Source of the DNA: Duganella radicis
GTDB taxonomy: Bacteria; Pseudomonadota; Gammaproteobacteria; Burkholderiales; Burkholderiaceae_D
Length of the DNA stretch: 64,000 bases
Direction of reading: 5' to 3'
Assembly: GCF_009720825.1 (NCBI RefSeq)
Contig: NZ_WNKY01000006.1
Location: forward strand, 1-64,000
Shown here: in pieces, positions 17,557-25,927 of the stretch
Position numbering within the stretch: position 1 is the stretch's first letter
How the letters are laid out: each line of letters starts with the position of its first letter
Made by a program: the position numbers and the translations under genes
The notes under the pieces: model-generated
Seen by the model: the letters and a program-made list of their open reading frames with translations, nothing else
Databases searched by the model: none
What the model was told of the DNA's origin: nothing

Positions 17557-20500
17557 ATGCCCACCGCCACCCAGGCACGGCTGCGCCGCTGGCTCCAGGA
17601 TCTGCTGTCACCGGCGATCCTGCCGGCGCTGGTGCTGACGGGCTGCCTGGGGGGGACCGCGCTGCTGTGGCACAGCGCCGCCGACGACGCCGAGCAGGAC
17701 GCGCAGGCCGACTTCGACGGCCGCGTGCGCGAGCTGGTCAACAATCTCGACCAGCGCATGCAAACCTATGTGCAGGTGCTGTATGGCGTGCAGGGCTTGT
17801 TCGCCAGCTCGCAGTACGTGGATCGCGATGAATTCCGCACCTATCTCACCGGACAGGATCTGAACCGCCACTTCCCCGGGGTGCACGGCGTCGGCTATAT
17901 GCAGCTGGTCGGCGGGCGCCAGCGCGAGGCGCACGAAGCCATTGTGCGGCGTGGCGGCTATCCGGACTACCATGTGTTCCCGTCCGGCGAGCGGGCCTGG
18001 TATGCCCCCATCGTTTACCTGGAACCGTTCAACGACAACAACCGCAGCGCCTTCGGCTTTGACGCCGCCTCCGAGCCGCGCCGCCGCGCCACGCTGGAGC
18101 AGGCGCGCGATTCCGGCCAGCCGGCCATGAGCGCCAAGATCCGGCTGGTGCAGGAGGCCGGGCTGGAACAGGAGCAGGCCGGCTTCCTGATGGTGCTGCC
18201 GCTGTATAACCATCCGCAGCCGATCGCCACGCTGGCGCAACGGCGCGCGGCCATCAGCGGCTGGGTGTATGCGCCGTTCCGCGTGGGCGACCTGATGGCG
18301 GGGCTGGGCGGCCCGCGCATCGCCGCGCTGGACGTGGAAATCTACGACGGCGACGCCGTCGCGCCCGAGGCGCTGATGTACGACAGCGTGCCGCACGCCG
18401 GCGCCGGGCTGCGCAGCACGCGCCAGCAGATCAGCATCGCCAATCATCGCTGGACGCTGCGCATCGCCATGCCGGCGGCGGCCTCGGCGCGCGCCGACCG
18501 GGCGCAGCAGAGCGCCGCCGTGGGCGTGGCGATCAGCTTCCTGCTGGCGTGGCTGACCTGGCTGCTGGCGCGCGGCCGCGTGCGGGCGCGCCAGGGCGAG
18601 GAGCGCAGCGGCGCGCTGGCCGGGGAATTGCAGGAGGGCCAGGCCACGCTGATGGTGCTGGCCGACAGCGCGCAGCGCAGCCAGGCCATGTTGCGCAGCA
18701 TCCTGGACTCCACCATCGACGGCATCCTGGTCGACAACCTGCACGGCACGGTGCTCAACTCCAACCGCCGCTTCCGCGAGCTATGGGATGTGCCGGAACA
18801 ACTGGACTGGCAAAGCGACGGCGCGGTGCTGATGGCGCACATGCGCGCGCAGCTGCGCCATCCCGACTGCGGGCTGCGGCTGGACCCGCCGGCGCAATTG
18901 ACGCTGCCCGGCGTGCAGCGCGGCGTGCCGCTGGCGGAGGCGCACGAGGTGCTGCATCTGAAGGACGGCCGCGTGATCGAGAAGACCACGCGCGGCCTGC
19001 AACTGGGCAGCGAGCCGGCGCGCATCTGGTCGTTCCGCGACATCACCGAGCGCACCCGCATCGAACAGCGCGAGCAGACGCGCCGCCAGGTGCTGGAATT
19101 GCTGGCCACCGGCGCGCCGCTGCAAACCATCCTGGAAAGCGTGGTGCGCGGGGTCGAGGCCGACAACGAGGAGATGTTGTGCAGCGTCCTGCTGCTGGAC
19201 GAGCGCGGCGAGCGCCTGCTGGTGGGGGCGGCGCCCAGCCTGCCGGCCTTCTTCAACGCCGCCGTGCACGGCAAGCCGCTGTTGGGCGGACTGGGCGCCT
19301 GCGGCCAGGCCGTCCTGACGCGCAGCCGGGTGATCGTGGATGACATCCGCAACGCGCCGTCGTGGGTGGAGTATCGCGACGTGGCCTTGCAGGCCGGGTT
19401 GGGGTCGTGCTGGTCCGACCCCATCATCAGCACCCATGGCACGGTGCTGGGCACGTTTGCCATCTACCACCGCGAGGCGCGCCTGCCCAGCCTGGCCAAC
19501 ATCGCGCTGATCGAGCAGGGCGCGCGGCTGGCCGGCATCGCCATCGAGCAGGCGCAGGCGGCGGTGGCGCTGCGCGCCGGCGAAGCGCGCTTCCGCAGCC
19601 TGTATGACCACGCGCCGGTGGCGCTGTGGGAGCAGGACTGGTCGGGCGTGCGCGCCGCGCTGGCCGAGCTGGAGCTGTCCGGCGTCGATGATCTGGGCGC
19701 CTGGCTGCAGGCCAATCCCAGCCAGCTGCGGCGGCTGGCCTCGCTGGTGCGCATCATGGATGTGAACGCGGCCGCGCTGGCGCAGGTGGCGGCGCCGCCG
19801 GGCCGCAAGGAGCTGGGCGAGCTGAGCCTGGCGCAAAACTTCGACGCCGCCGCCATGCCCAATTTCGCGCGCGCCGTCACCGCGCTGGCGCAGGGCCGGC
19901 ACTTCTTCGCCGGCGAGGGCAGCTTCGAGCGGCTGGACGGGGTGGCGCGGCTCAATGAGCTGACCCTGCTGGTGATGCCGGGCCACACCCACAGCCTGGA
20001 CTTCGTGATCGTCTCGACGCTCGACATCACCGAGCGGCGCCGCATGGACGACGAGCTGCGCGTGCTGGCCACCACCGACTTCCTCACCGGCCTGCCGAAC
20101 CGGCGCGAGTTCATGGGGCGCTTGCAGCAGGAGGAGGGGCGGCTCCAGCGCGACATCGGCGCCTGCGCGGCGGTGCTGCTGCTGGATATCGATCACTTCA
20201 AGCGCATCAACGATGAACACGGCCACGCGGCGGGCGACGCCGTGCTTCGCCAGCTGGCCGACCTGATGCGCGAAAGCCAGCGCAAGATCGACATGCTGGG
20301 CCGCATCGGCGGCGAGGAATTCGCCATCCTGCTGCCGGGCACCGAGCTGGATGCGGCGGCGGTGTTTGCCGAGCGTCTGCGCCAGCGGGTGGCGCAGACG
20401 CCGATGCGGCTGGATGACGGCGCCACGCTGGACATCACGGTCAGCATCGGGATCGCGGCGATGGGCGGCAGGACGCCGGGGGGCGACCCGGCCCTGATCC

Positions 20501-20619
20501 GTGCCGATCAGGCTTTGTACTGCGCCAAGCGTGGCGGGCGCAACCGGGTGGAATTGATGGATGTGGAGGCGGATCGGCCGGGGCATCAGGTCCCGGCCGC
20601 TTCCGGTGTAAAGCTTTAG
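17557..20619 (+). CDS. Membrane diguanylate cyclase with CHASE, PAS, GAF, PAS and GGDEF domains
   Basis: 1020 residues beginning on the base after the queC stop (TAAATG). Membrane helices at ~20-38 and ~320-340 flank a periplasmic CHASE-type sensor (motifs such as QYVDRDEFRTYL and HFPGVHGVGYM). In the cytoplasm follow a PAS domain (~375-500), a GAF domain (~512-660), an S-box PAS variant (~670-830) and a GGDEF domain (~836-1000). The active site reads GGEEF at about 918 and is intact, and the inhibitory RxxD site is present as RKID five residues before it, so the enzyme should make c-di-GMP with product feedback. The signal sensed is unknown. It ends overlapping a convergent small membrane gene by four bases. 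Confidence 0.9.
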   Translation: MPTATQARLRRWLQDLLSPAILPALVLTGCLGGTALLWHSAADDAEQDAQADFDGRVRELVNNLDQRMQTYVQVLYGVQGLFASSQYVDRDEFRTYLTGQDLNRHFPGVHGVGYMQLVGGRQREAHEAIVRRGGYPDYHVFPSGERAWYAPIVYLEPFNDNNRSAFGFDAASEPRRRATLEQARDSGQPAMSAKIRLVQEAGLEQEQAGFLMVLPLYNHPQPIATLAQRRAAISGWVYAPFRVGDLMAGLGGPRIAALDVEIYDGDAVAPEALMYDSVPHAGAGLRSTRQQISIANHRWTLRIAMPAAASARADRAQQSAAVGVAISFLLAWLTWLLARGRVRARQGEERSGALAGELQEGQATLMVLADSAQRSQAMLRSILDSTIDGILVDNLHGTVLNSNRRFRELWDVPEQLDWQSDGAVLMAHMRAQLRHPDCGLRLDPPAQLTLPGVQRGVPLAEAHEVLHLKDGRVIEKTTRGLQLGSEPARIWSFRDITERTRIEQREQTRRQVLELLATGAPLQTILESVVRGVEADNEEMLCSVLLLDERGERLLVGAAPSLPAFFNAAVHGKPLLGGLGACGQAVLTRSRVIVDDIRNAPSWVEYRDVALQAGLGSCWSDPIISTHGTVLGTFAIYHREARLPSLANIALIEQGARLAGIAIEQAQAAVALRAGEARFRSLYDHAPVALWEQDWSGVRAALAELELSGVDDLGAWLQANPSQLRRLASLVRIMDVNAAALAQVAAPPGRKELGELSLAQNFDAAAMPNFARAVTALAQGRHFFAGEGSFERLDGVARLNELTLLVMPGHTHSLDFVIVSTLDITERRRMDDELRVLATTDFLTGLPNRREFMGRLQQEEGRLQRDIGACAAVLLLDIDHFKRINDEHGHAAGDAVLRQLADLMRESQRKIDMLGRIGGEEFAILLPGTELDAAAVFAERLRQRVAQTPMRLDDGATLDITVSIGIAAMGGRTPGGDPALIRADQALYCAKRGGRNRVELMDVEADRPGHQVPAASGVKL

Positions 20620-21008
20620 ACCGGCTGTTGCATGGTCGCTTGCAGGCGCTGCTTGCGTGGGCGGCTGACGAACAGCCAGTACAGGCCGACCGGGATCAGC
20701 AGCGGCAGCAGCAGGGGCGAGACCAGCGCCACCGCGACCACGGCCGCCAGGCCGACGCCGAACACGGCCAGCACGCCGAGGCTGGCGAACAGCAGGCACA
20801 GGAAAATCGCCACGCAGGTCATGATCACGCCGGCCAGCAGCATGCCGGCGCCGCCGAACAGCAGGGCCAGCAGCGCGCCCAGCGGACCGTCGATTTCATC
20901 GCCATCGATGTTGACGTGCATGCCGTCGCCAAACACCGACTGCCACACGGCAACGGCCAGTAGGAAAATGAAGGCGGCGAAGATGAATTTTTTGGCTTTG
21001 GTGTTCAT
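20616..21008 (-). CDS. Small inner-membrane protein, three hydrophobic segments
   Basis: The start at 21008 (MNTKAKKFIFAAFIFLL) is chosen because the frame further upstream encodes Arg-rich, non-hydrophobic residues. The 130-residue product has an N-terminal helix, a short acidic periplasmic-type loop (GMHVNIDGDEIDGP) and then two long hydrophobic stretches rich in Leu, Val and Ala (ALLALLFGGAGMLLAGVIM; ASLGVLAVFGVGLAAVVAVAL), ending with a basic cytoplasmic tail (SRPRKQRLQATMQQ). No family or catalytic motif is recognised. It is convergent with the diguanylate cyclase and divergent from the small proline-rich gene. The translated length and hydrophobic pattern support a real protein of unknown function. 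Confidence 0.65.
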   Translation of the reverse strand: MNTKAKKFIFAAFIFLLAVAVWQSVFGDGMHVNIDGDEIDGPLGALLALLFGGAGMLLAGVIMTCVAIFLCLLFASLGVLAVFGVGLAAVVAVALVSPLLLPLLIPVGLYWLFVSRPRKQRLQATMQQPV

Positions 21009-21165
21009 GGCGTGACCCCGATTCGTTGTGTTGTGATGCCGTTTGGCATGGTTGAACTGTACCGATGCCGGCCGGCATCGGCCATCGGATTGCGACAGAC
21101 CGGCAAATTTGCGGGATGGAACGCGATTGCGCCGCGATGAGCGGCGCCGGCGGCGGGATTCCACC

Positions 21166-21193
21166 TTGATTTAAAGTTATGGTGGTCTACACT
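21166..21193 (+). promoter_or_regulatory. Sigma-70-type promoter for the small proline-rich gene
   Basis: TTGATT (21166-21171) and TACACT (21188-21193) are separated by 16 bases, close to the sigma-70 consensus. Transcription would start near 21200, about 25 bases before the translation start. The region is AT-rich relative to its surroundings. An overlapping GATAAT at 21194-21199 is an alternative -10. Confidence 0.5.
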
Positions 21194-21225
21194 GATAATC
21201 TCACTTGCACACGGAGGGCATGAAC

Positions 21226-21468
21226 ATGGCTTGGCTAGCAATGAGCGAGGGGCAATCGATCCCTTCGGCACGTCAATGTACGCGGCGCCAGCGCAGCGCC
21301 CAGCGCCTGTCCGGCGGCGGCCCGAAAGGCCCGCCCTCGGCGCCTCCCACCATACCGCCTATCATCATCACGCCGTTCAGCTACCAGATGCCGGAGCCGG
21401 CCATCGACCCGCGCGTCACACCGCTGAAGCCGCCCATCACGGAGCGGCCACCCTGCATGACCTGCTGA
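21226..21468 (+). CDS. Small proline-rich hypothetical protein (~80 aa)
   Basis: The ATG at 21226 has GGAGG eight to ten bases upstream (21213-21218), which makes it a better start than the ATG at 21220. The product begins MAWLAMSEGQS, has a basic middle (RQCTRRQRSAQR) and a Pro/Ile-rich second half (APPTIPPIIITPFSYQMPEP) ending in PPCMTC. A promoter lies directly upstream and a Rho-independent terminator 20 bases downstream, so it forms a complete single-gene unit, which is the main argument that it is real. It was not matched to any family. The C-terminal Cys-Met-Thr-Cys and the Pro-rich body hint at a small structural or RiPP-like peptide, but that is speculation. Confidence 0.55.
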   Translation: MAWLAMSEGQSIPSARQCTRRQRSAQRLSGGGPKGPPSAPPTIPPIIITPFSYQMPEPAIDPRVTPLKPPITERPPCMTC

Positions 21469-21488
21469 GGTCGCCCGAGCTTCAGTCA

Positions 21489-21515
21489 AAAAGCCCGCCT
21501 GCGTTGCGGGCTTTT
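21489..21515. terminator. Bidirectional Rho-independent terminator
   Basis: A perfect 10-bp inverted repeat (AAAAGCCCGC / GCGGGCTTTT) with a 7-base loop lies between the convergent small proline-rich gene and the porin gene. It has a T run on both strands and can end both transcripts. Confidence 0.88.
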
Positions 21516-21524
21516 GCGCTGGCC

Positions 21525-22595
21525 TCAGAAATTGTGCCGCAGTCCCAGCGCCACACCCTTGAGCGTGGCGCCCGGCCGCGCGCCCAGGCTGTTGATGGCA
21601 AAGTCCGCCACGCCGTTGCGGCGGTTGGCCAGCTGGCTGTAGTAGGCGTACACGGCGCTGCGCTGGGACAGGGTGTAGTCGTAGCCCACGGTGGCATGGG
21701 TGGCGCCGGTGTGCGCGCCCTTGCGGGCGTAGCCGACGGTGGCACCGTCCGGCGCGCTGCCGCTGCCGTCGCCGGCGTGGCCGAGCCCCAGCTTGATGGC
21801 GTGGCGGCCGAGCTGCCGGGTCAGCGCGGCGTAAATATCGTTGCGATCCAGCGTGCCGGCCATGGTGGCGTAGCGCAGCCGCTCGGCCACCAGCGCCACC
21901 CGGGTGTCGCCCCAGCGGTAGGCCGCGCCCAGCCGGGCGGCGCTGTCGTTCAGGCCCGGGCCCTGGTAGTCGTGGTGGCGCTCCCAGGCGGCGCTGGCGT
22001 ACCACGCGCCTTGCTGGTACACCAGCGCGCCCGAGCTCAGCGACGGCCTGGCGCCATTGGCCGGGCGCTCCTCGCCGACGCCCTGCGCCACCCGCAGCTG
22101 CCAGCCGTTCCAGACCGGCGTCCAGTAATGCACGCTGTTTTGCTGGCGGCGGTCGAAGGACGCGGTGTCGCTGGTGTTGCTGGCGGTGGCGGCGGCGCCG
22201 TTGCCCATGATGCTCATGTAGCCGGCGGTGGTGGGGTAGAACGGATCGAGGCCGGCGGTGGCGCCGTTGTAGGGCGTGACCCAGTTGCCGGCGAACAGGG
22301 TGCCGGCCGGCCCGGCGATGCCGACGCGGGTGTCGCGCGCGGCCGGGCTGCCGGCGCCGGTGTCGGGCGCCAGCGTGCCCTCGATCTGGAACAGCACGGT
22401 GACGCCGCCGCCCACGTCCTCCTCGCCGCGGAAGCCCAGCACCGAGCGGTTGTTGCTCAGGCGCGCCAGGCGGGCGCCGTCGTTTTGCAGGCTTTCCAGT
22501 CCCACGTTGAGCCGGCCGTAGAGCTGCACCTGGTGCTGGGCCAGGGCGCTGCCGCAGGCGGCGGCCAGCAGGGCGGGGACTATCTTGCGCATCAT
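21525..22595 (-). CDS. Outer-membrane porin (Gram-negative porin, Porin_4/OmpC-like)
   Basis: 356 residues with a signal peptide ending ACGSALAQ, and AGGAAG eight bases before the ATG. The mature N terminus HQVQLYGRLNVGLESL is the classic first strand of betaproteobacterial trimeric porins, followed by NNRSVLGFRGEEDVGGG and the loop-3 region AGNWVTPYNG. The C terminus is a barrel strand ending in Phe (GLRHNF), as required for BAM recognition. It should form a general diffusion channel for small solutes. It is divergent from the hypothetical gene at 22673 and ends 10 bases from the shared terminator. No selectivity can be inferred. Confidence 0.92.
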   Translation of the reverse strand: MMRKIVPALLAAACGSALAQHQVQLYGRLNVGLESLQNDGARLARLSNNRSVLGFRGEEDVGGGVTVLFQIEGTLAPDTGAGSPAARDTRVGIAGPAGTLFAGNWVTPYNGATAGLDPFYPTTAGYMSIMGNGAAATASNTSDTASFDRRQQNSVHYWTPVWNGWQLRVAQGVGEERPANGARPSLSSGALVYQQGAWYASAAWERHHDYQGPGLNDSAARLGAAYRWGDTRVALVAERLRYATMAGTLDRNDIYAALTRQLGRHAIKLGLGHAGDGSGSAPDGATVGYARKGAHTGATHATVGYDYTLSQRSAVYAYYSQLANRRNGVADFAINSLGARPGATLKGVALGLRHNF

Positions 22596-22672
22596 TGACG
22601 GCTTCCTATTGTTGTTACGCTGAGGGCCGCTTATTATTCCACCCCGACTTTTCTTTCGAAACGACCATAAGT

Positions 22673-23149
22673 ATGAGCAACGACTACCCAGATCTGGACC
22701 ATGGCGCGCCGGCGCAGGAAGATCGCCTGTGGCAAGGCAATGGCTGGACCGCCCGCGTGATCAAGAACGAAGACGACGACGGCTGGGCCGTGGCCATGAT
22801 CAAGGATGGCGAGCCGGAGCCGGCGCTGGTCGGCCCCTGGACCATGGGGCGCGACAAGAAGAATCCCAAGCCACTGGACGTGAACGCCTTCAACACGCTG
22901 GTCAAGACCGCCAACGAGGTGCTCCGCCGCCACGAGCAGCAATTGCACGCCCAGCTGCACAAGAGCGTGAGCGTGGACGACATCAGGGTCTGCCTCGACA
23001 TCACGCCGGACGAGGACGACCCGTACGCCACCCTCAGCGCCTTCGATCAGTACGGGGAACAGCTGGCGCGCGTGCGGGTGGCGCTGAACTTTAAACTAAG
23101 CGCAACATCCGCTTCCGCGTGGATAGCAAACGGCTACCAAAAGCCGTGA
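22673..23149 (+). CDS. Hypothetical cytoplasmic protein
   Basis: I start at the ATG at 22673 (MSNDYPDLDHGAPAQ), since residues encoded before it overlap the porin promoter region and are not protein-like. The ~158-residue product is acidic and hydrophilic, without signal peptide or membrane segments. It contains a tryptophan-rich beta segment (WTARVIKNEDDDGWAVAMI, GPWTMGRDKKN), a helix (NTLVKTANEVLRRHEQQLH) and a second beta segment. This arrangement is seen in short uncharacterised betaproteobacterial proteins; I do not recognise a named family. The ribosome site is weak. A strong hairpin with a T run about 110 bases downstream could end its transcript. Confidence 0.65.
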   Translation: MSNDYPDLDHGAPAQEDRLWQGNGWTARVIKNEDDDGWAVAMIKDGEPEPALVGPWTMGRDKKNPKPLDVNAFNTLVKTANEVLRRHEQQLHAQLHKSVSVDDIRVCLDITPDEDDPYATLSAFDQYGEQLARVRVALNFKLSATSASAWIANGYQKP

Positions 23150-23261
23150 ACTAGCTTCCTGGAATTAAGATTTCGTTAAATAAACGTGTAAGCGGATGTA
23201 ACTTTCAATCGTGCGGGGCCTTTAAAAACAGGCTCGGCTGTTAAATTTTAGCCTCCTCGTG

Positions 23262-23290
23262 AACGGTGTAATTTTTACACCGTTTTTTTT
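23262..23290 (+). terminator. Terminator-like hairpin in the leader of the PEP-CTERM gene
   Basis: A perfect 10-bp stem (AACGGTGTAA / TTACACCGTT) with a 3-base loop is followed directly by T(6+). It ends about 16 bases before the ATG of the PEP-CTERM gene and 5 bases before its AAGGAGGT site. It may terminate the upstream gene or act as an attenuator in the leader of the next one. An alternative pairing AGGCT/AGCCT lies just upstream (23230-23253). Confidence 0.75.
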
Positions 23291-23306
23291 AACCCAAGGA
23301 GGTAAT

Positions 23307-23852
23307 ATGAAAATAGCAAAACGCATCGCAACCGCAGTCGCATTCGCAGGCGCAGCAATGATGGCGCAGGGCGCCATGGCAGCCGACATCAGCAATCCGG
23401 ACACCGCGCTGGACCTGAGCGGCGGCTCCGGCTTCTTCGGCCACGCCATCACCGGCAACAATGTCGCCAACACCTTCGCCGACCATTACACCTTCACGGT
23501 CGGCGCCGGCAGCTCGATCTTCGCCGACACCTTCTCGTCGTCCGGCAACGCCAAGAACGGTCTGGACATCCTGGACCTGAGCCTGTTCAACGCGGACGGT
23601 CTGGTGCTGAAGGGCACGCAGCTGTCGACCGGCAAGACCGACCAGTGGGAGCTGAGCTCGGGTCCGCTGGCCGCAGGCAATTACTTCCTGCTGGTGACCG
23701 GCACCGTGTTGTCGAAGGCGGCCGGCTCCTACACCGGCAGCGCCACGGTCTCGGCCGTACCTGAGCCTGCCACCTACGGCATGCTGCTGGGTGGCCTGGG
23801 CCTGGTCGGCGCGCTCGCCCGACGACAGCGCAAATCGTCCGACGCCGCGTAA
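23307..23852 (+). CDS. PEP-CTERM sorting-signal protein, FxDxF-like family
   Basis: 181 residues; the ATG at 23307 follows an excellent AAGGAGGT. A Sec signal peptide ends AMAAD. The mature part is Gly/Ser-rich beta sandwich with NTFADHYTFTV, matching the FxDx(F/Y) motif of a known PEP-CTERM subfamily. The C terminus has the tripartite exosortase signal: VPEPATYG, a hydrophobic helix (MLLGGLGLVGALA) and a basic tail (RRQRK). Such proteins are exported, cleaved by exosortase and displayed or released with exopolysaccharide. No exosortase gene is present here. A hairpin terminator in the leader suggests regulated read-through. Confidence 0.9.
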   Translation: MKIAKRIATAVAFAGAAMMAQGAMAADISNPDTALDLSGGSGFFGHAITGNNVANTFADHYTFTVGAGSSIFADTFSSSGNAKNGLDILDLSLFNADGLVLKGTQLSTGKTDQWELSSGPLAAGNYFLLVTGTVLSKAAGSYTGSATVSAVPEPATYGMLLGGLGLVGALARRQRKSSDAA

Positions 23853-23887
23853 GCCGACCGGTAGACGATAACGCGCAAACGCGCAAG

Positions 23888-23921
23888 CCAGGCGATGGCG
23901 GCGCTTGCCGCCGTTGCCTGG
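23888..23921 (+). terminator. Stable hairpin after the PEP-CTERM gene
   Basis: A 15-bp stem with two G-T wobbles (CCAGGCGATGGCGGC / GCCGCCGTTGCCTGG) and a 4-base loop starts 36 bases after the stop. There is no clear T run, so it may be an imperfect terminator or an RNA-stabilising 3' end. Confidence 0.5.
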
Positions 23922-23941
23922 TCCCGGCTTCACCTGTAGTA

Positions 23942-23967
23942 TTTCCTATGCGCATAAACATAGGAAA
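23942..23967 (+). promoter_or_regulatory. Inverted repeat that covers the ribosome site of the GAF histidine kinase
   Basis: TTTCCTATG (23942-23950) and CATAGGAAA (23959-23967) pair perfectly over 9 bp around an 8-base loop. The second arm contains the AGGAAA ribosome site and touches the ATG at 23968. In RNA this hairpin would hide the ribosome site; in DNA it could be a repressor operator. Confidence 0.5.
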
Positions 23968-25914
23968 ATGATGGAAAGTCGACTCTCCCGGCTGGAAGCC
24001 GTCCAGACCGTGCTGCTCGAAATCGGGCAGAAATCCAGCAGCTGCACCGATATCAGCGAATTCCTCCAGGCCGTGCACGCCGCATTGGGCCGCATCATGT
24101 ATGCCGCCAACTTCTTTGTCGCCCTGAGCGACCAGGACGGCCCGCCCAACCTGGTGCGCTTTGTGTACTACGTCGACGAGGTGGACGAGCCGCCCAACCG
24201 CGACGCCCTGTTCGAGCTGGTGGCGGGCGAATCGCCGACGGCGGCCGTGATCCTGAGCCGCGAACGCATCGTCATGACGGCGGCCGAGCACCATTCCAAG
24301 CGCGAGGACAACGCCGGCTTCGGCATCGGCACCGTGGCCGAGCACTGGATGGGCTGCCCGCTGTTCGACCACAATCACCAGGTGCTGGGCGCGGTGGTGA
24401 TCCAGAGCTATGACCAGCAGCACACCTTCAGCGCCGAGGACCAGGCGCTGTTCGCGCTGATCGCCAACCACGTCTCCAGCGCGCTGCAAGGCTTGCAGAG
24501 CATGGACCGGCTGGAGCGCGCGGTGCAGGAGCGCACCGCCCAGTTGCAGCACGAGGTGGCCGAGCGCCGCCGCGCCGAGAATATCCAGCGCGGCCTGTAC
24601 GAACTGGCCAACCTGTCGGCCACCGCCACCGGCGGCAGCCGCCTGAACATGCGGCTGCACCAGATCATCAGCGAGCTGCTGCCGGCCAGGAATTTCCTCA
24701 TGGCCCTGTATCACCCGGACACGCAGGAAATCAGCATTCCCTATTTTGTCGACGAGAAGGATGAGCAGGCGCCGGTCAAGCGCTTCGACTACGGCGTCGG
24801 CATGTCGTCCTACGTCTTGCAGCGCAAGCAGGCCATGCTGCTGGACCGCGACGGCTTCAGGGCGCTGGTGGACAGCGGCGCGATGGCGCGGCCGCTGGGC
24901 AATATCGACATCCATAGCTGGATGGGCGCGCCCATGCTGCTGGGCGACGTGGCGTATGGCGTGCTCATCGTGCAAAGCTACGACGACCAGGTGCGCTACA
25001 CGCAGGCCGACCTGGAGATCCTGGCCTTCATGGCCAGCCACGTGGCGGTGGCCATCGCCCGCATGCAGGCCGACCGCCAGATCCGCCTGTCCAAGGAGCG
25101 GCTGGAGCAACAGAACGCCCAGCTGGAAAGCGCGCTGACCTCGCTCAAGGACGCCCAGGGCGAGCTGGTGCGGCAGGAGAAGCTGGCCTCGCTGGGCCGG
25201 CTGGTGGCCGGCGTGGCGCACGAGATCAACACCCCGCTGGGCATCTGCGTGACCGCCACCAGCCATCTGGTGGAGGAGCTCAAGCTGACCCGCGCCGAGC
25301 TGGCCGACGGCACGCTGGACGAGGATGGCCTCCAGCAGTTCTTCGACATCGTCGACCAGTCGCTCAAGATCATGACCACCAACACCCAGCGCGCGGCGGC
25401 GCTGGTGCGCAGCTTCAAGCAGGTGGCGGTGGACCAGTCGTCCGACGATATCCGCAGCTTCAACCTGCGCAAGTACCTGGACGAGGTGTTGCTGTCCTTG
25501 CAGCCCAAGCTCAAGGGCAAGCCGATCCGGATCGAGATCCAGTGCGACGAGCACATCAACATGGCCAGCTTCCCGGGCGCGATCTCGCAAATCGTCACCA
25601 ATATGGTGGTCAACTCGCTGGTGCACGGCTTCGAGGAGGGGCAGGCGGGCAAGATCAGGATCAGCGGCAAGGTCGACGGCGATTTCGTCGACTTCGAGTA
25701 CAGCGACGACGGGGCCGGCATGGACACCAGCACCCTGGCGCAGCTGTTCGATCCCTTCTTCACCACCAAGCGCGGCTCGGGCGGCAGCGGGCTGGGGGCG
25801 CACATCCTGTACAACCTGGTGACCGGCGCGCTGGGCGGCACCGTCAAGGTGGCGAGCGCGCCCGGCATGGGCTTGCATTACAAGTTGCGCTTCCCGAAGA
25901 TCCGGCGCCAGTGA
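23968..25914 (+). CDS. Soluble sensor histidine kinase with two GAF domains
   Basis: Start at 23968 or 23971 (MMESRLSRLEAVQ), where AGGAAA lies just upstream; about 648 residues. No signal peptide or membrane helix. A GAF domain (~15-165) and a second (~210-365) share GxGxV-EHWMGCPLFD and SYVLQRK-type motifs and are each followed by coiled coil. The kinase core follows: dimerisation helix with the phospho-acceptor His at ~418 in VAGVAHEINTPLG, N box around NMVVNSLVHGF, G1 box DDGAGMD, F box FDPFFTTKRGSGGSGLG. It should autophosphorylate in response to a cytoplasmic ligand or redox state. No response regulator is adjacent; the convergent neighbour is a hybrid kinase. Confidence 0.88.
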   Translation: MMESRLSRLEAVQTVLLEIGQKSSSCTDISEFLQAVHAALGRIMYAANFFVALSDQDGPPNLVRFVYYVDEVDEPPNRDALFELVAGESPTAAVILSRERIVMTAAEHHSKREDNAGFGIGTVAEHWMGCPLFDHNHQVLGAVVIQSYDQQHTFSAEDQALFALIANHVSSALQGLQSMDRLERAVQERTAQLQHEVAERRRAENIQRGLYELANLSATATGGSRLNMRLHQIISELLPARNFLMALYHPDTQEISIPYFVDEKDEQAPVKRFDYGVGMSSYVLQRKQAMLLDRDGFRALVDSGAMARPLGNIDIHSWMGAPMLLGDVAYGVLIVQSYDDQVRYTQADLEILAFMASHVAVAIARMQADRQIRLSKERLEQQNAQLESALTSLKDAQGELVRQEKLASLGRLVAGVAHEINTPLGICVTATSHLVEELKLTRAELADGTLDEDGLQQFFDIVDQSLKIMTTNTQRAAALVRSFKQVAVDQSSDDIRSFNLRKYLDEVLLSLQPKLKGKPIRIEIQCDEHINMASFPGAISQIVTNMVVNSLVHGFEEGQAGKIRISGKVDGDFVDFEYSDDGAGMDTSTLAQLFDPFFTTKRGSGGSGLGAHILYNLVTGALGGTVKVASAPGMGLHYKLRFPKIRRQ

Positions 25915-25927
25915 GCCGGACGGCGGG

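Noticed and set aside
23905..23967. An upstream start for the GAF histidine kinase (ATG at 23905)
   Set aside because: The added ~21 residues lie over a perfect hairpin and a weak ribosome site, while the ATG at 23968 has AGGAAA directly upstream.
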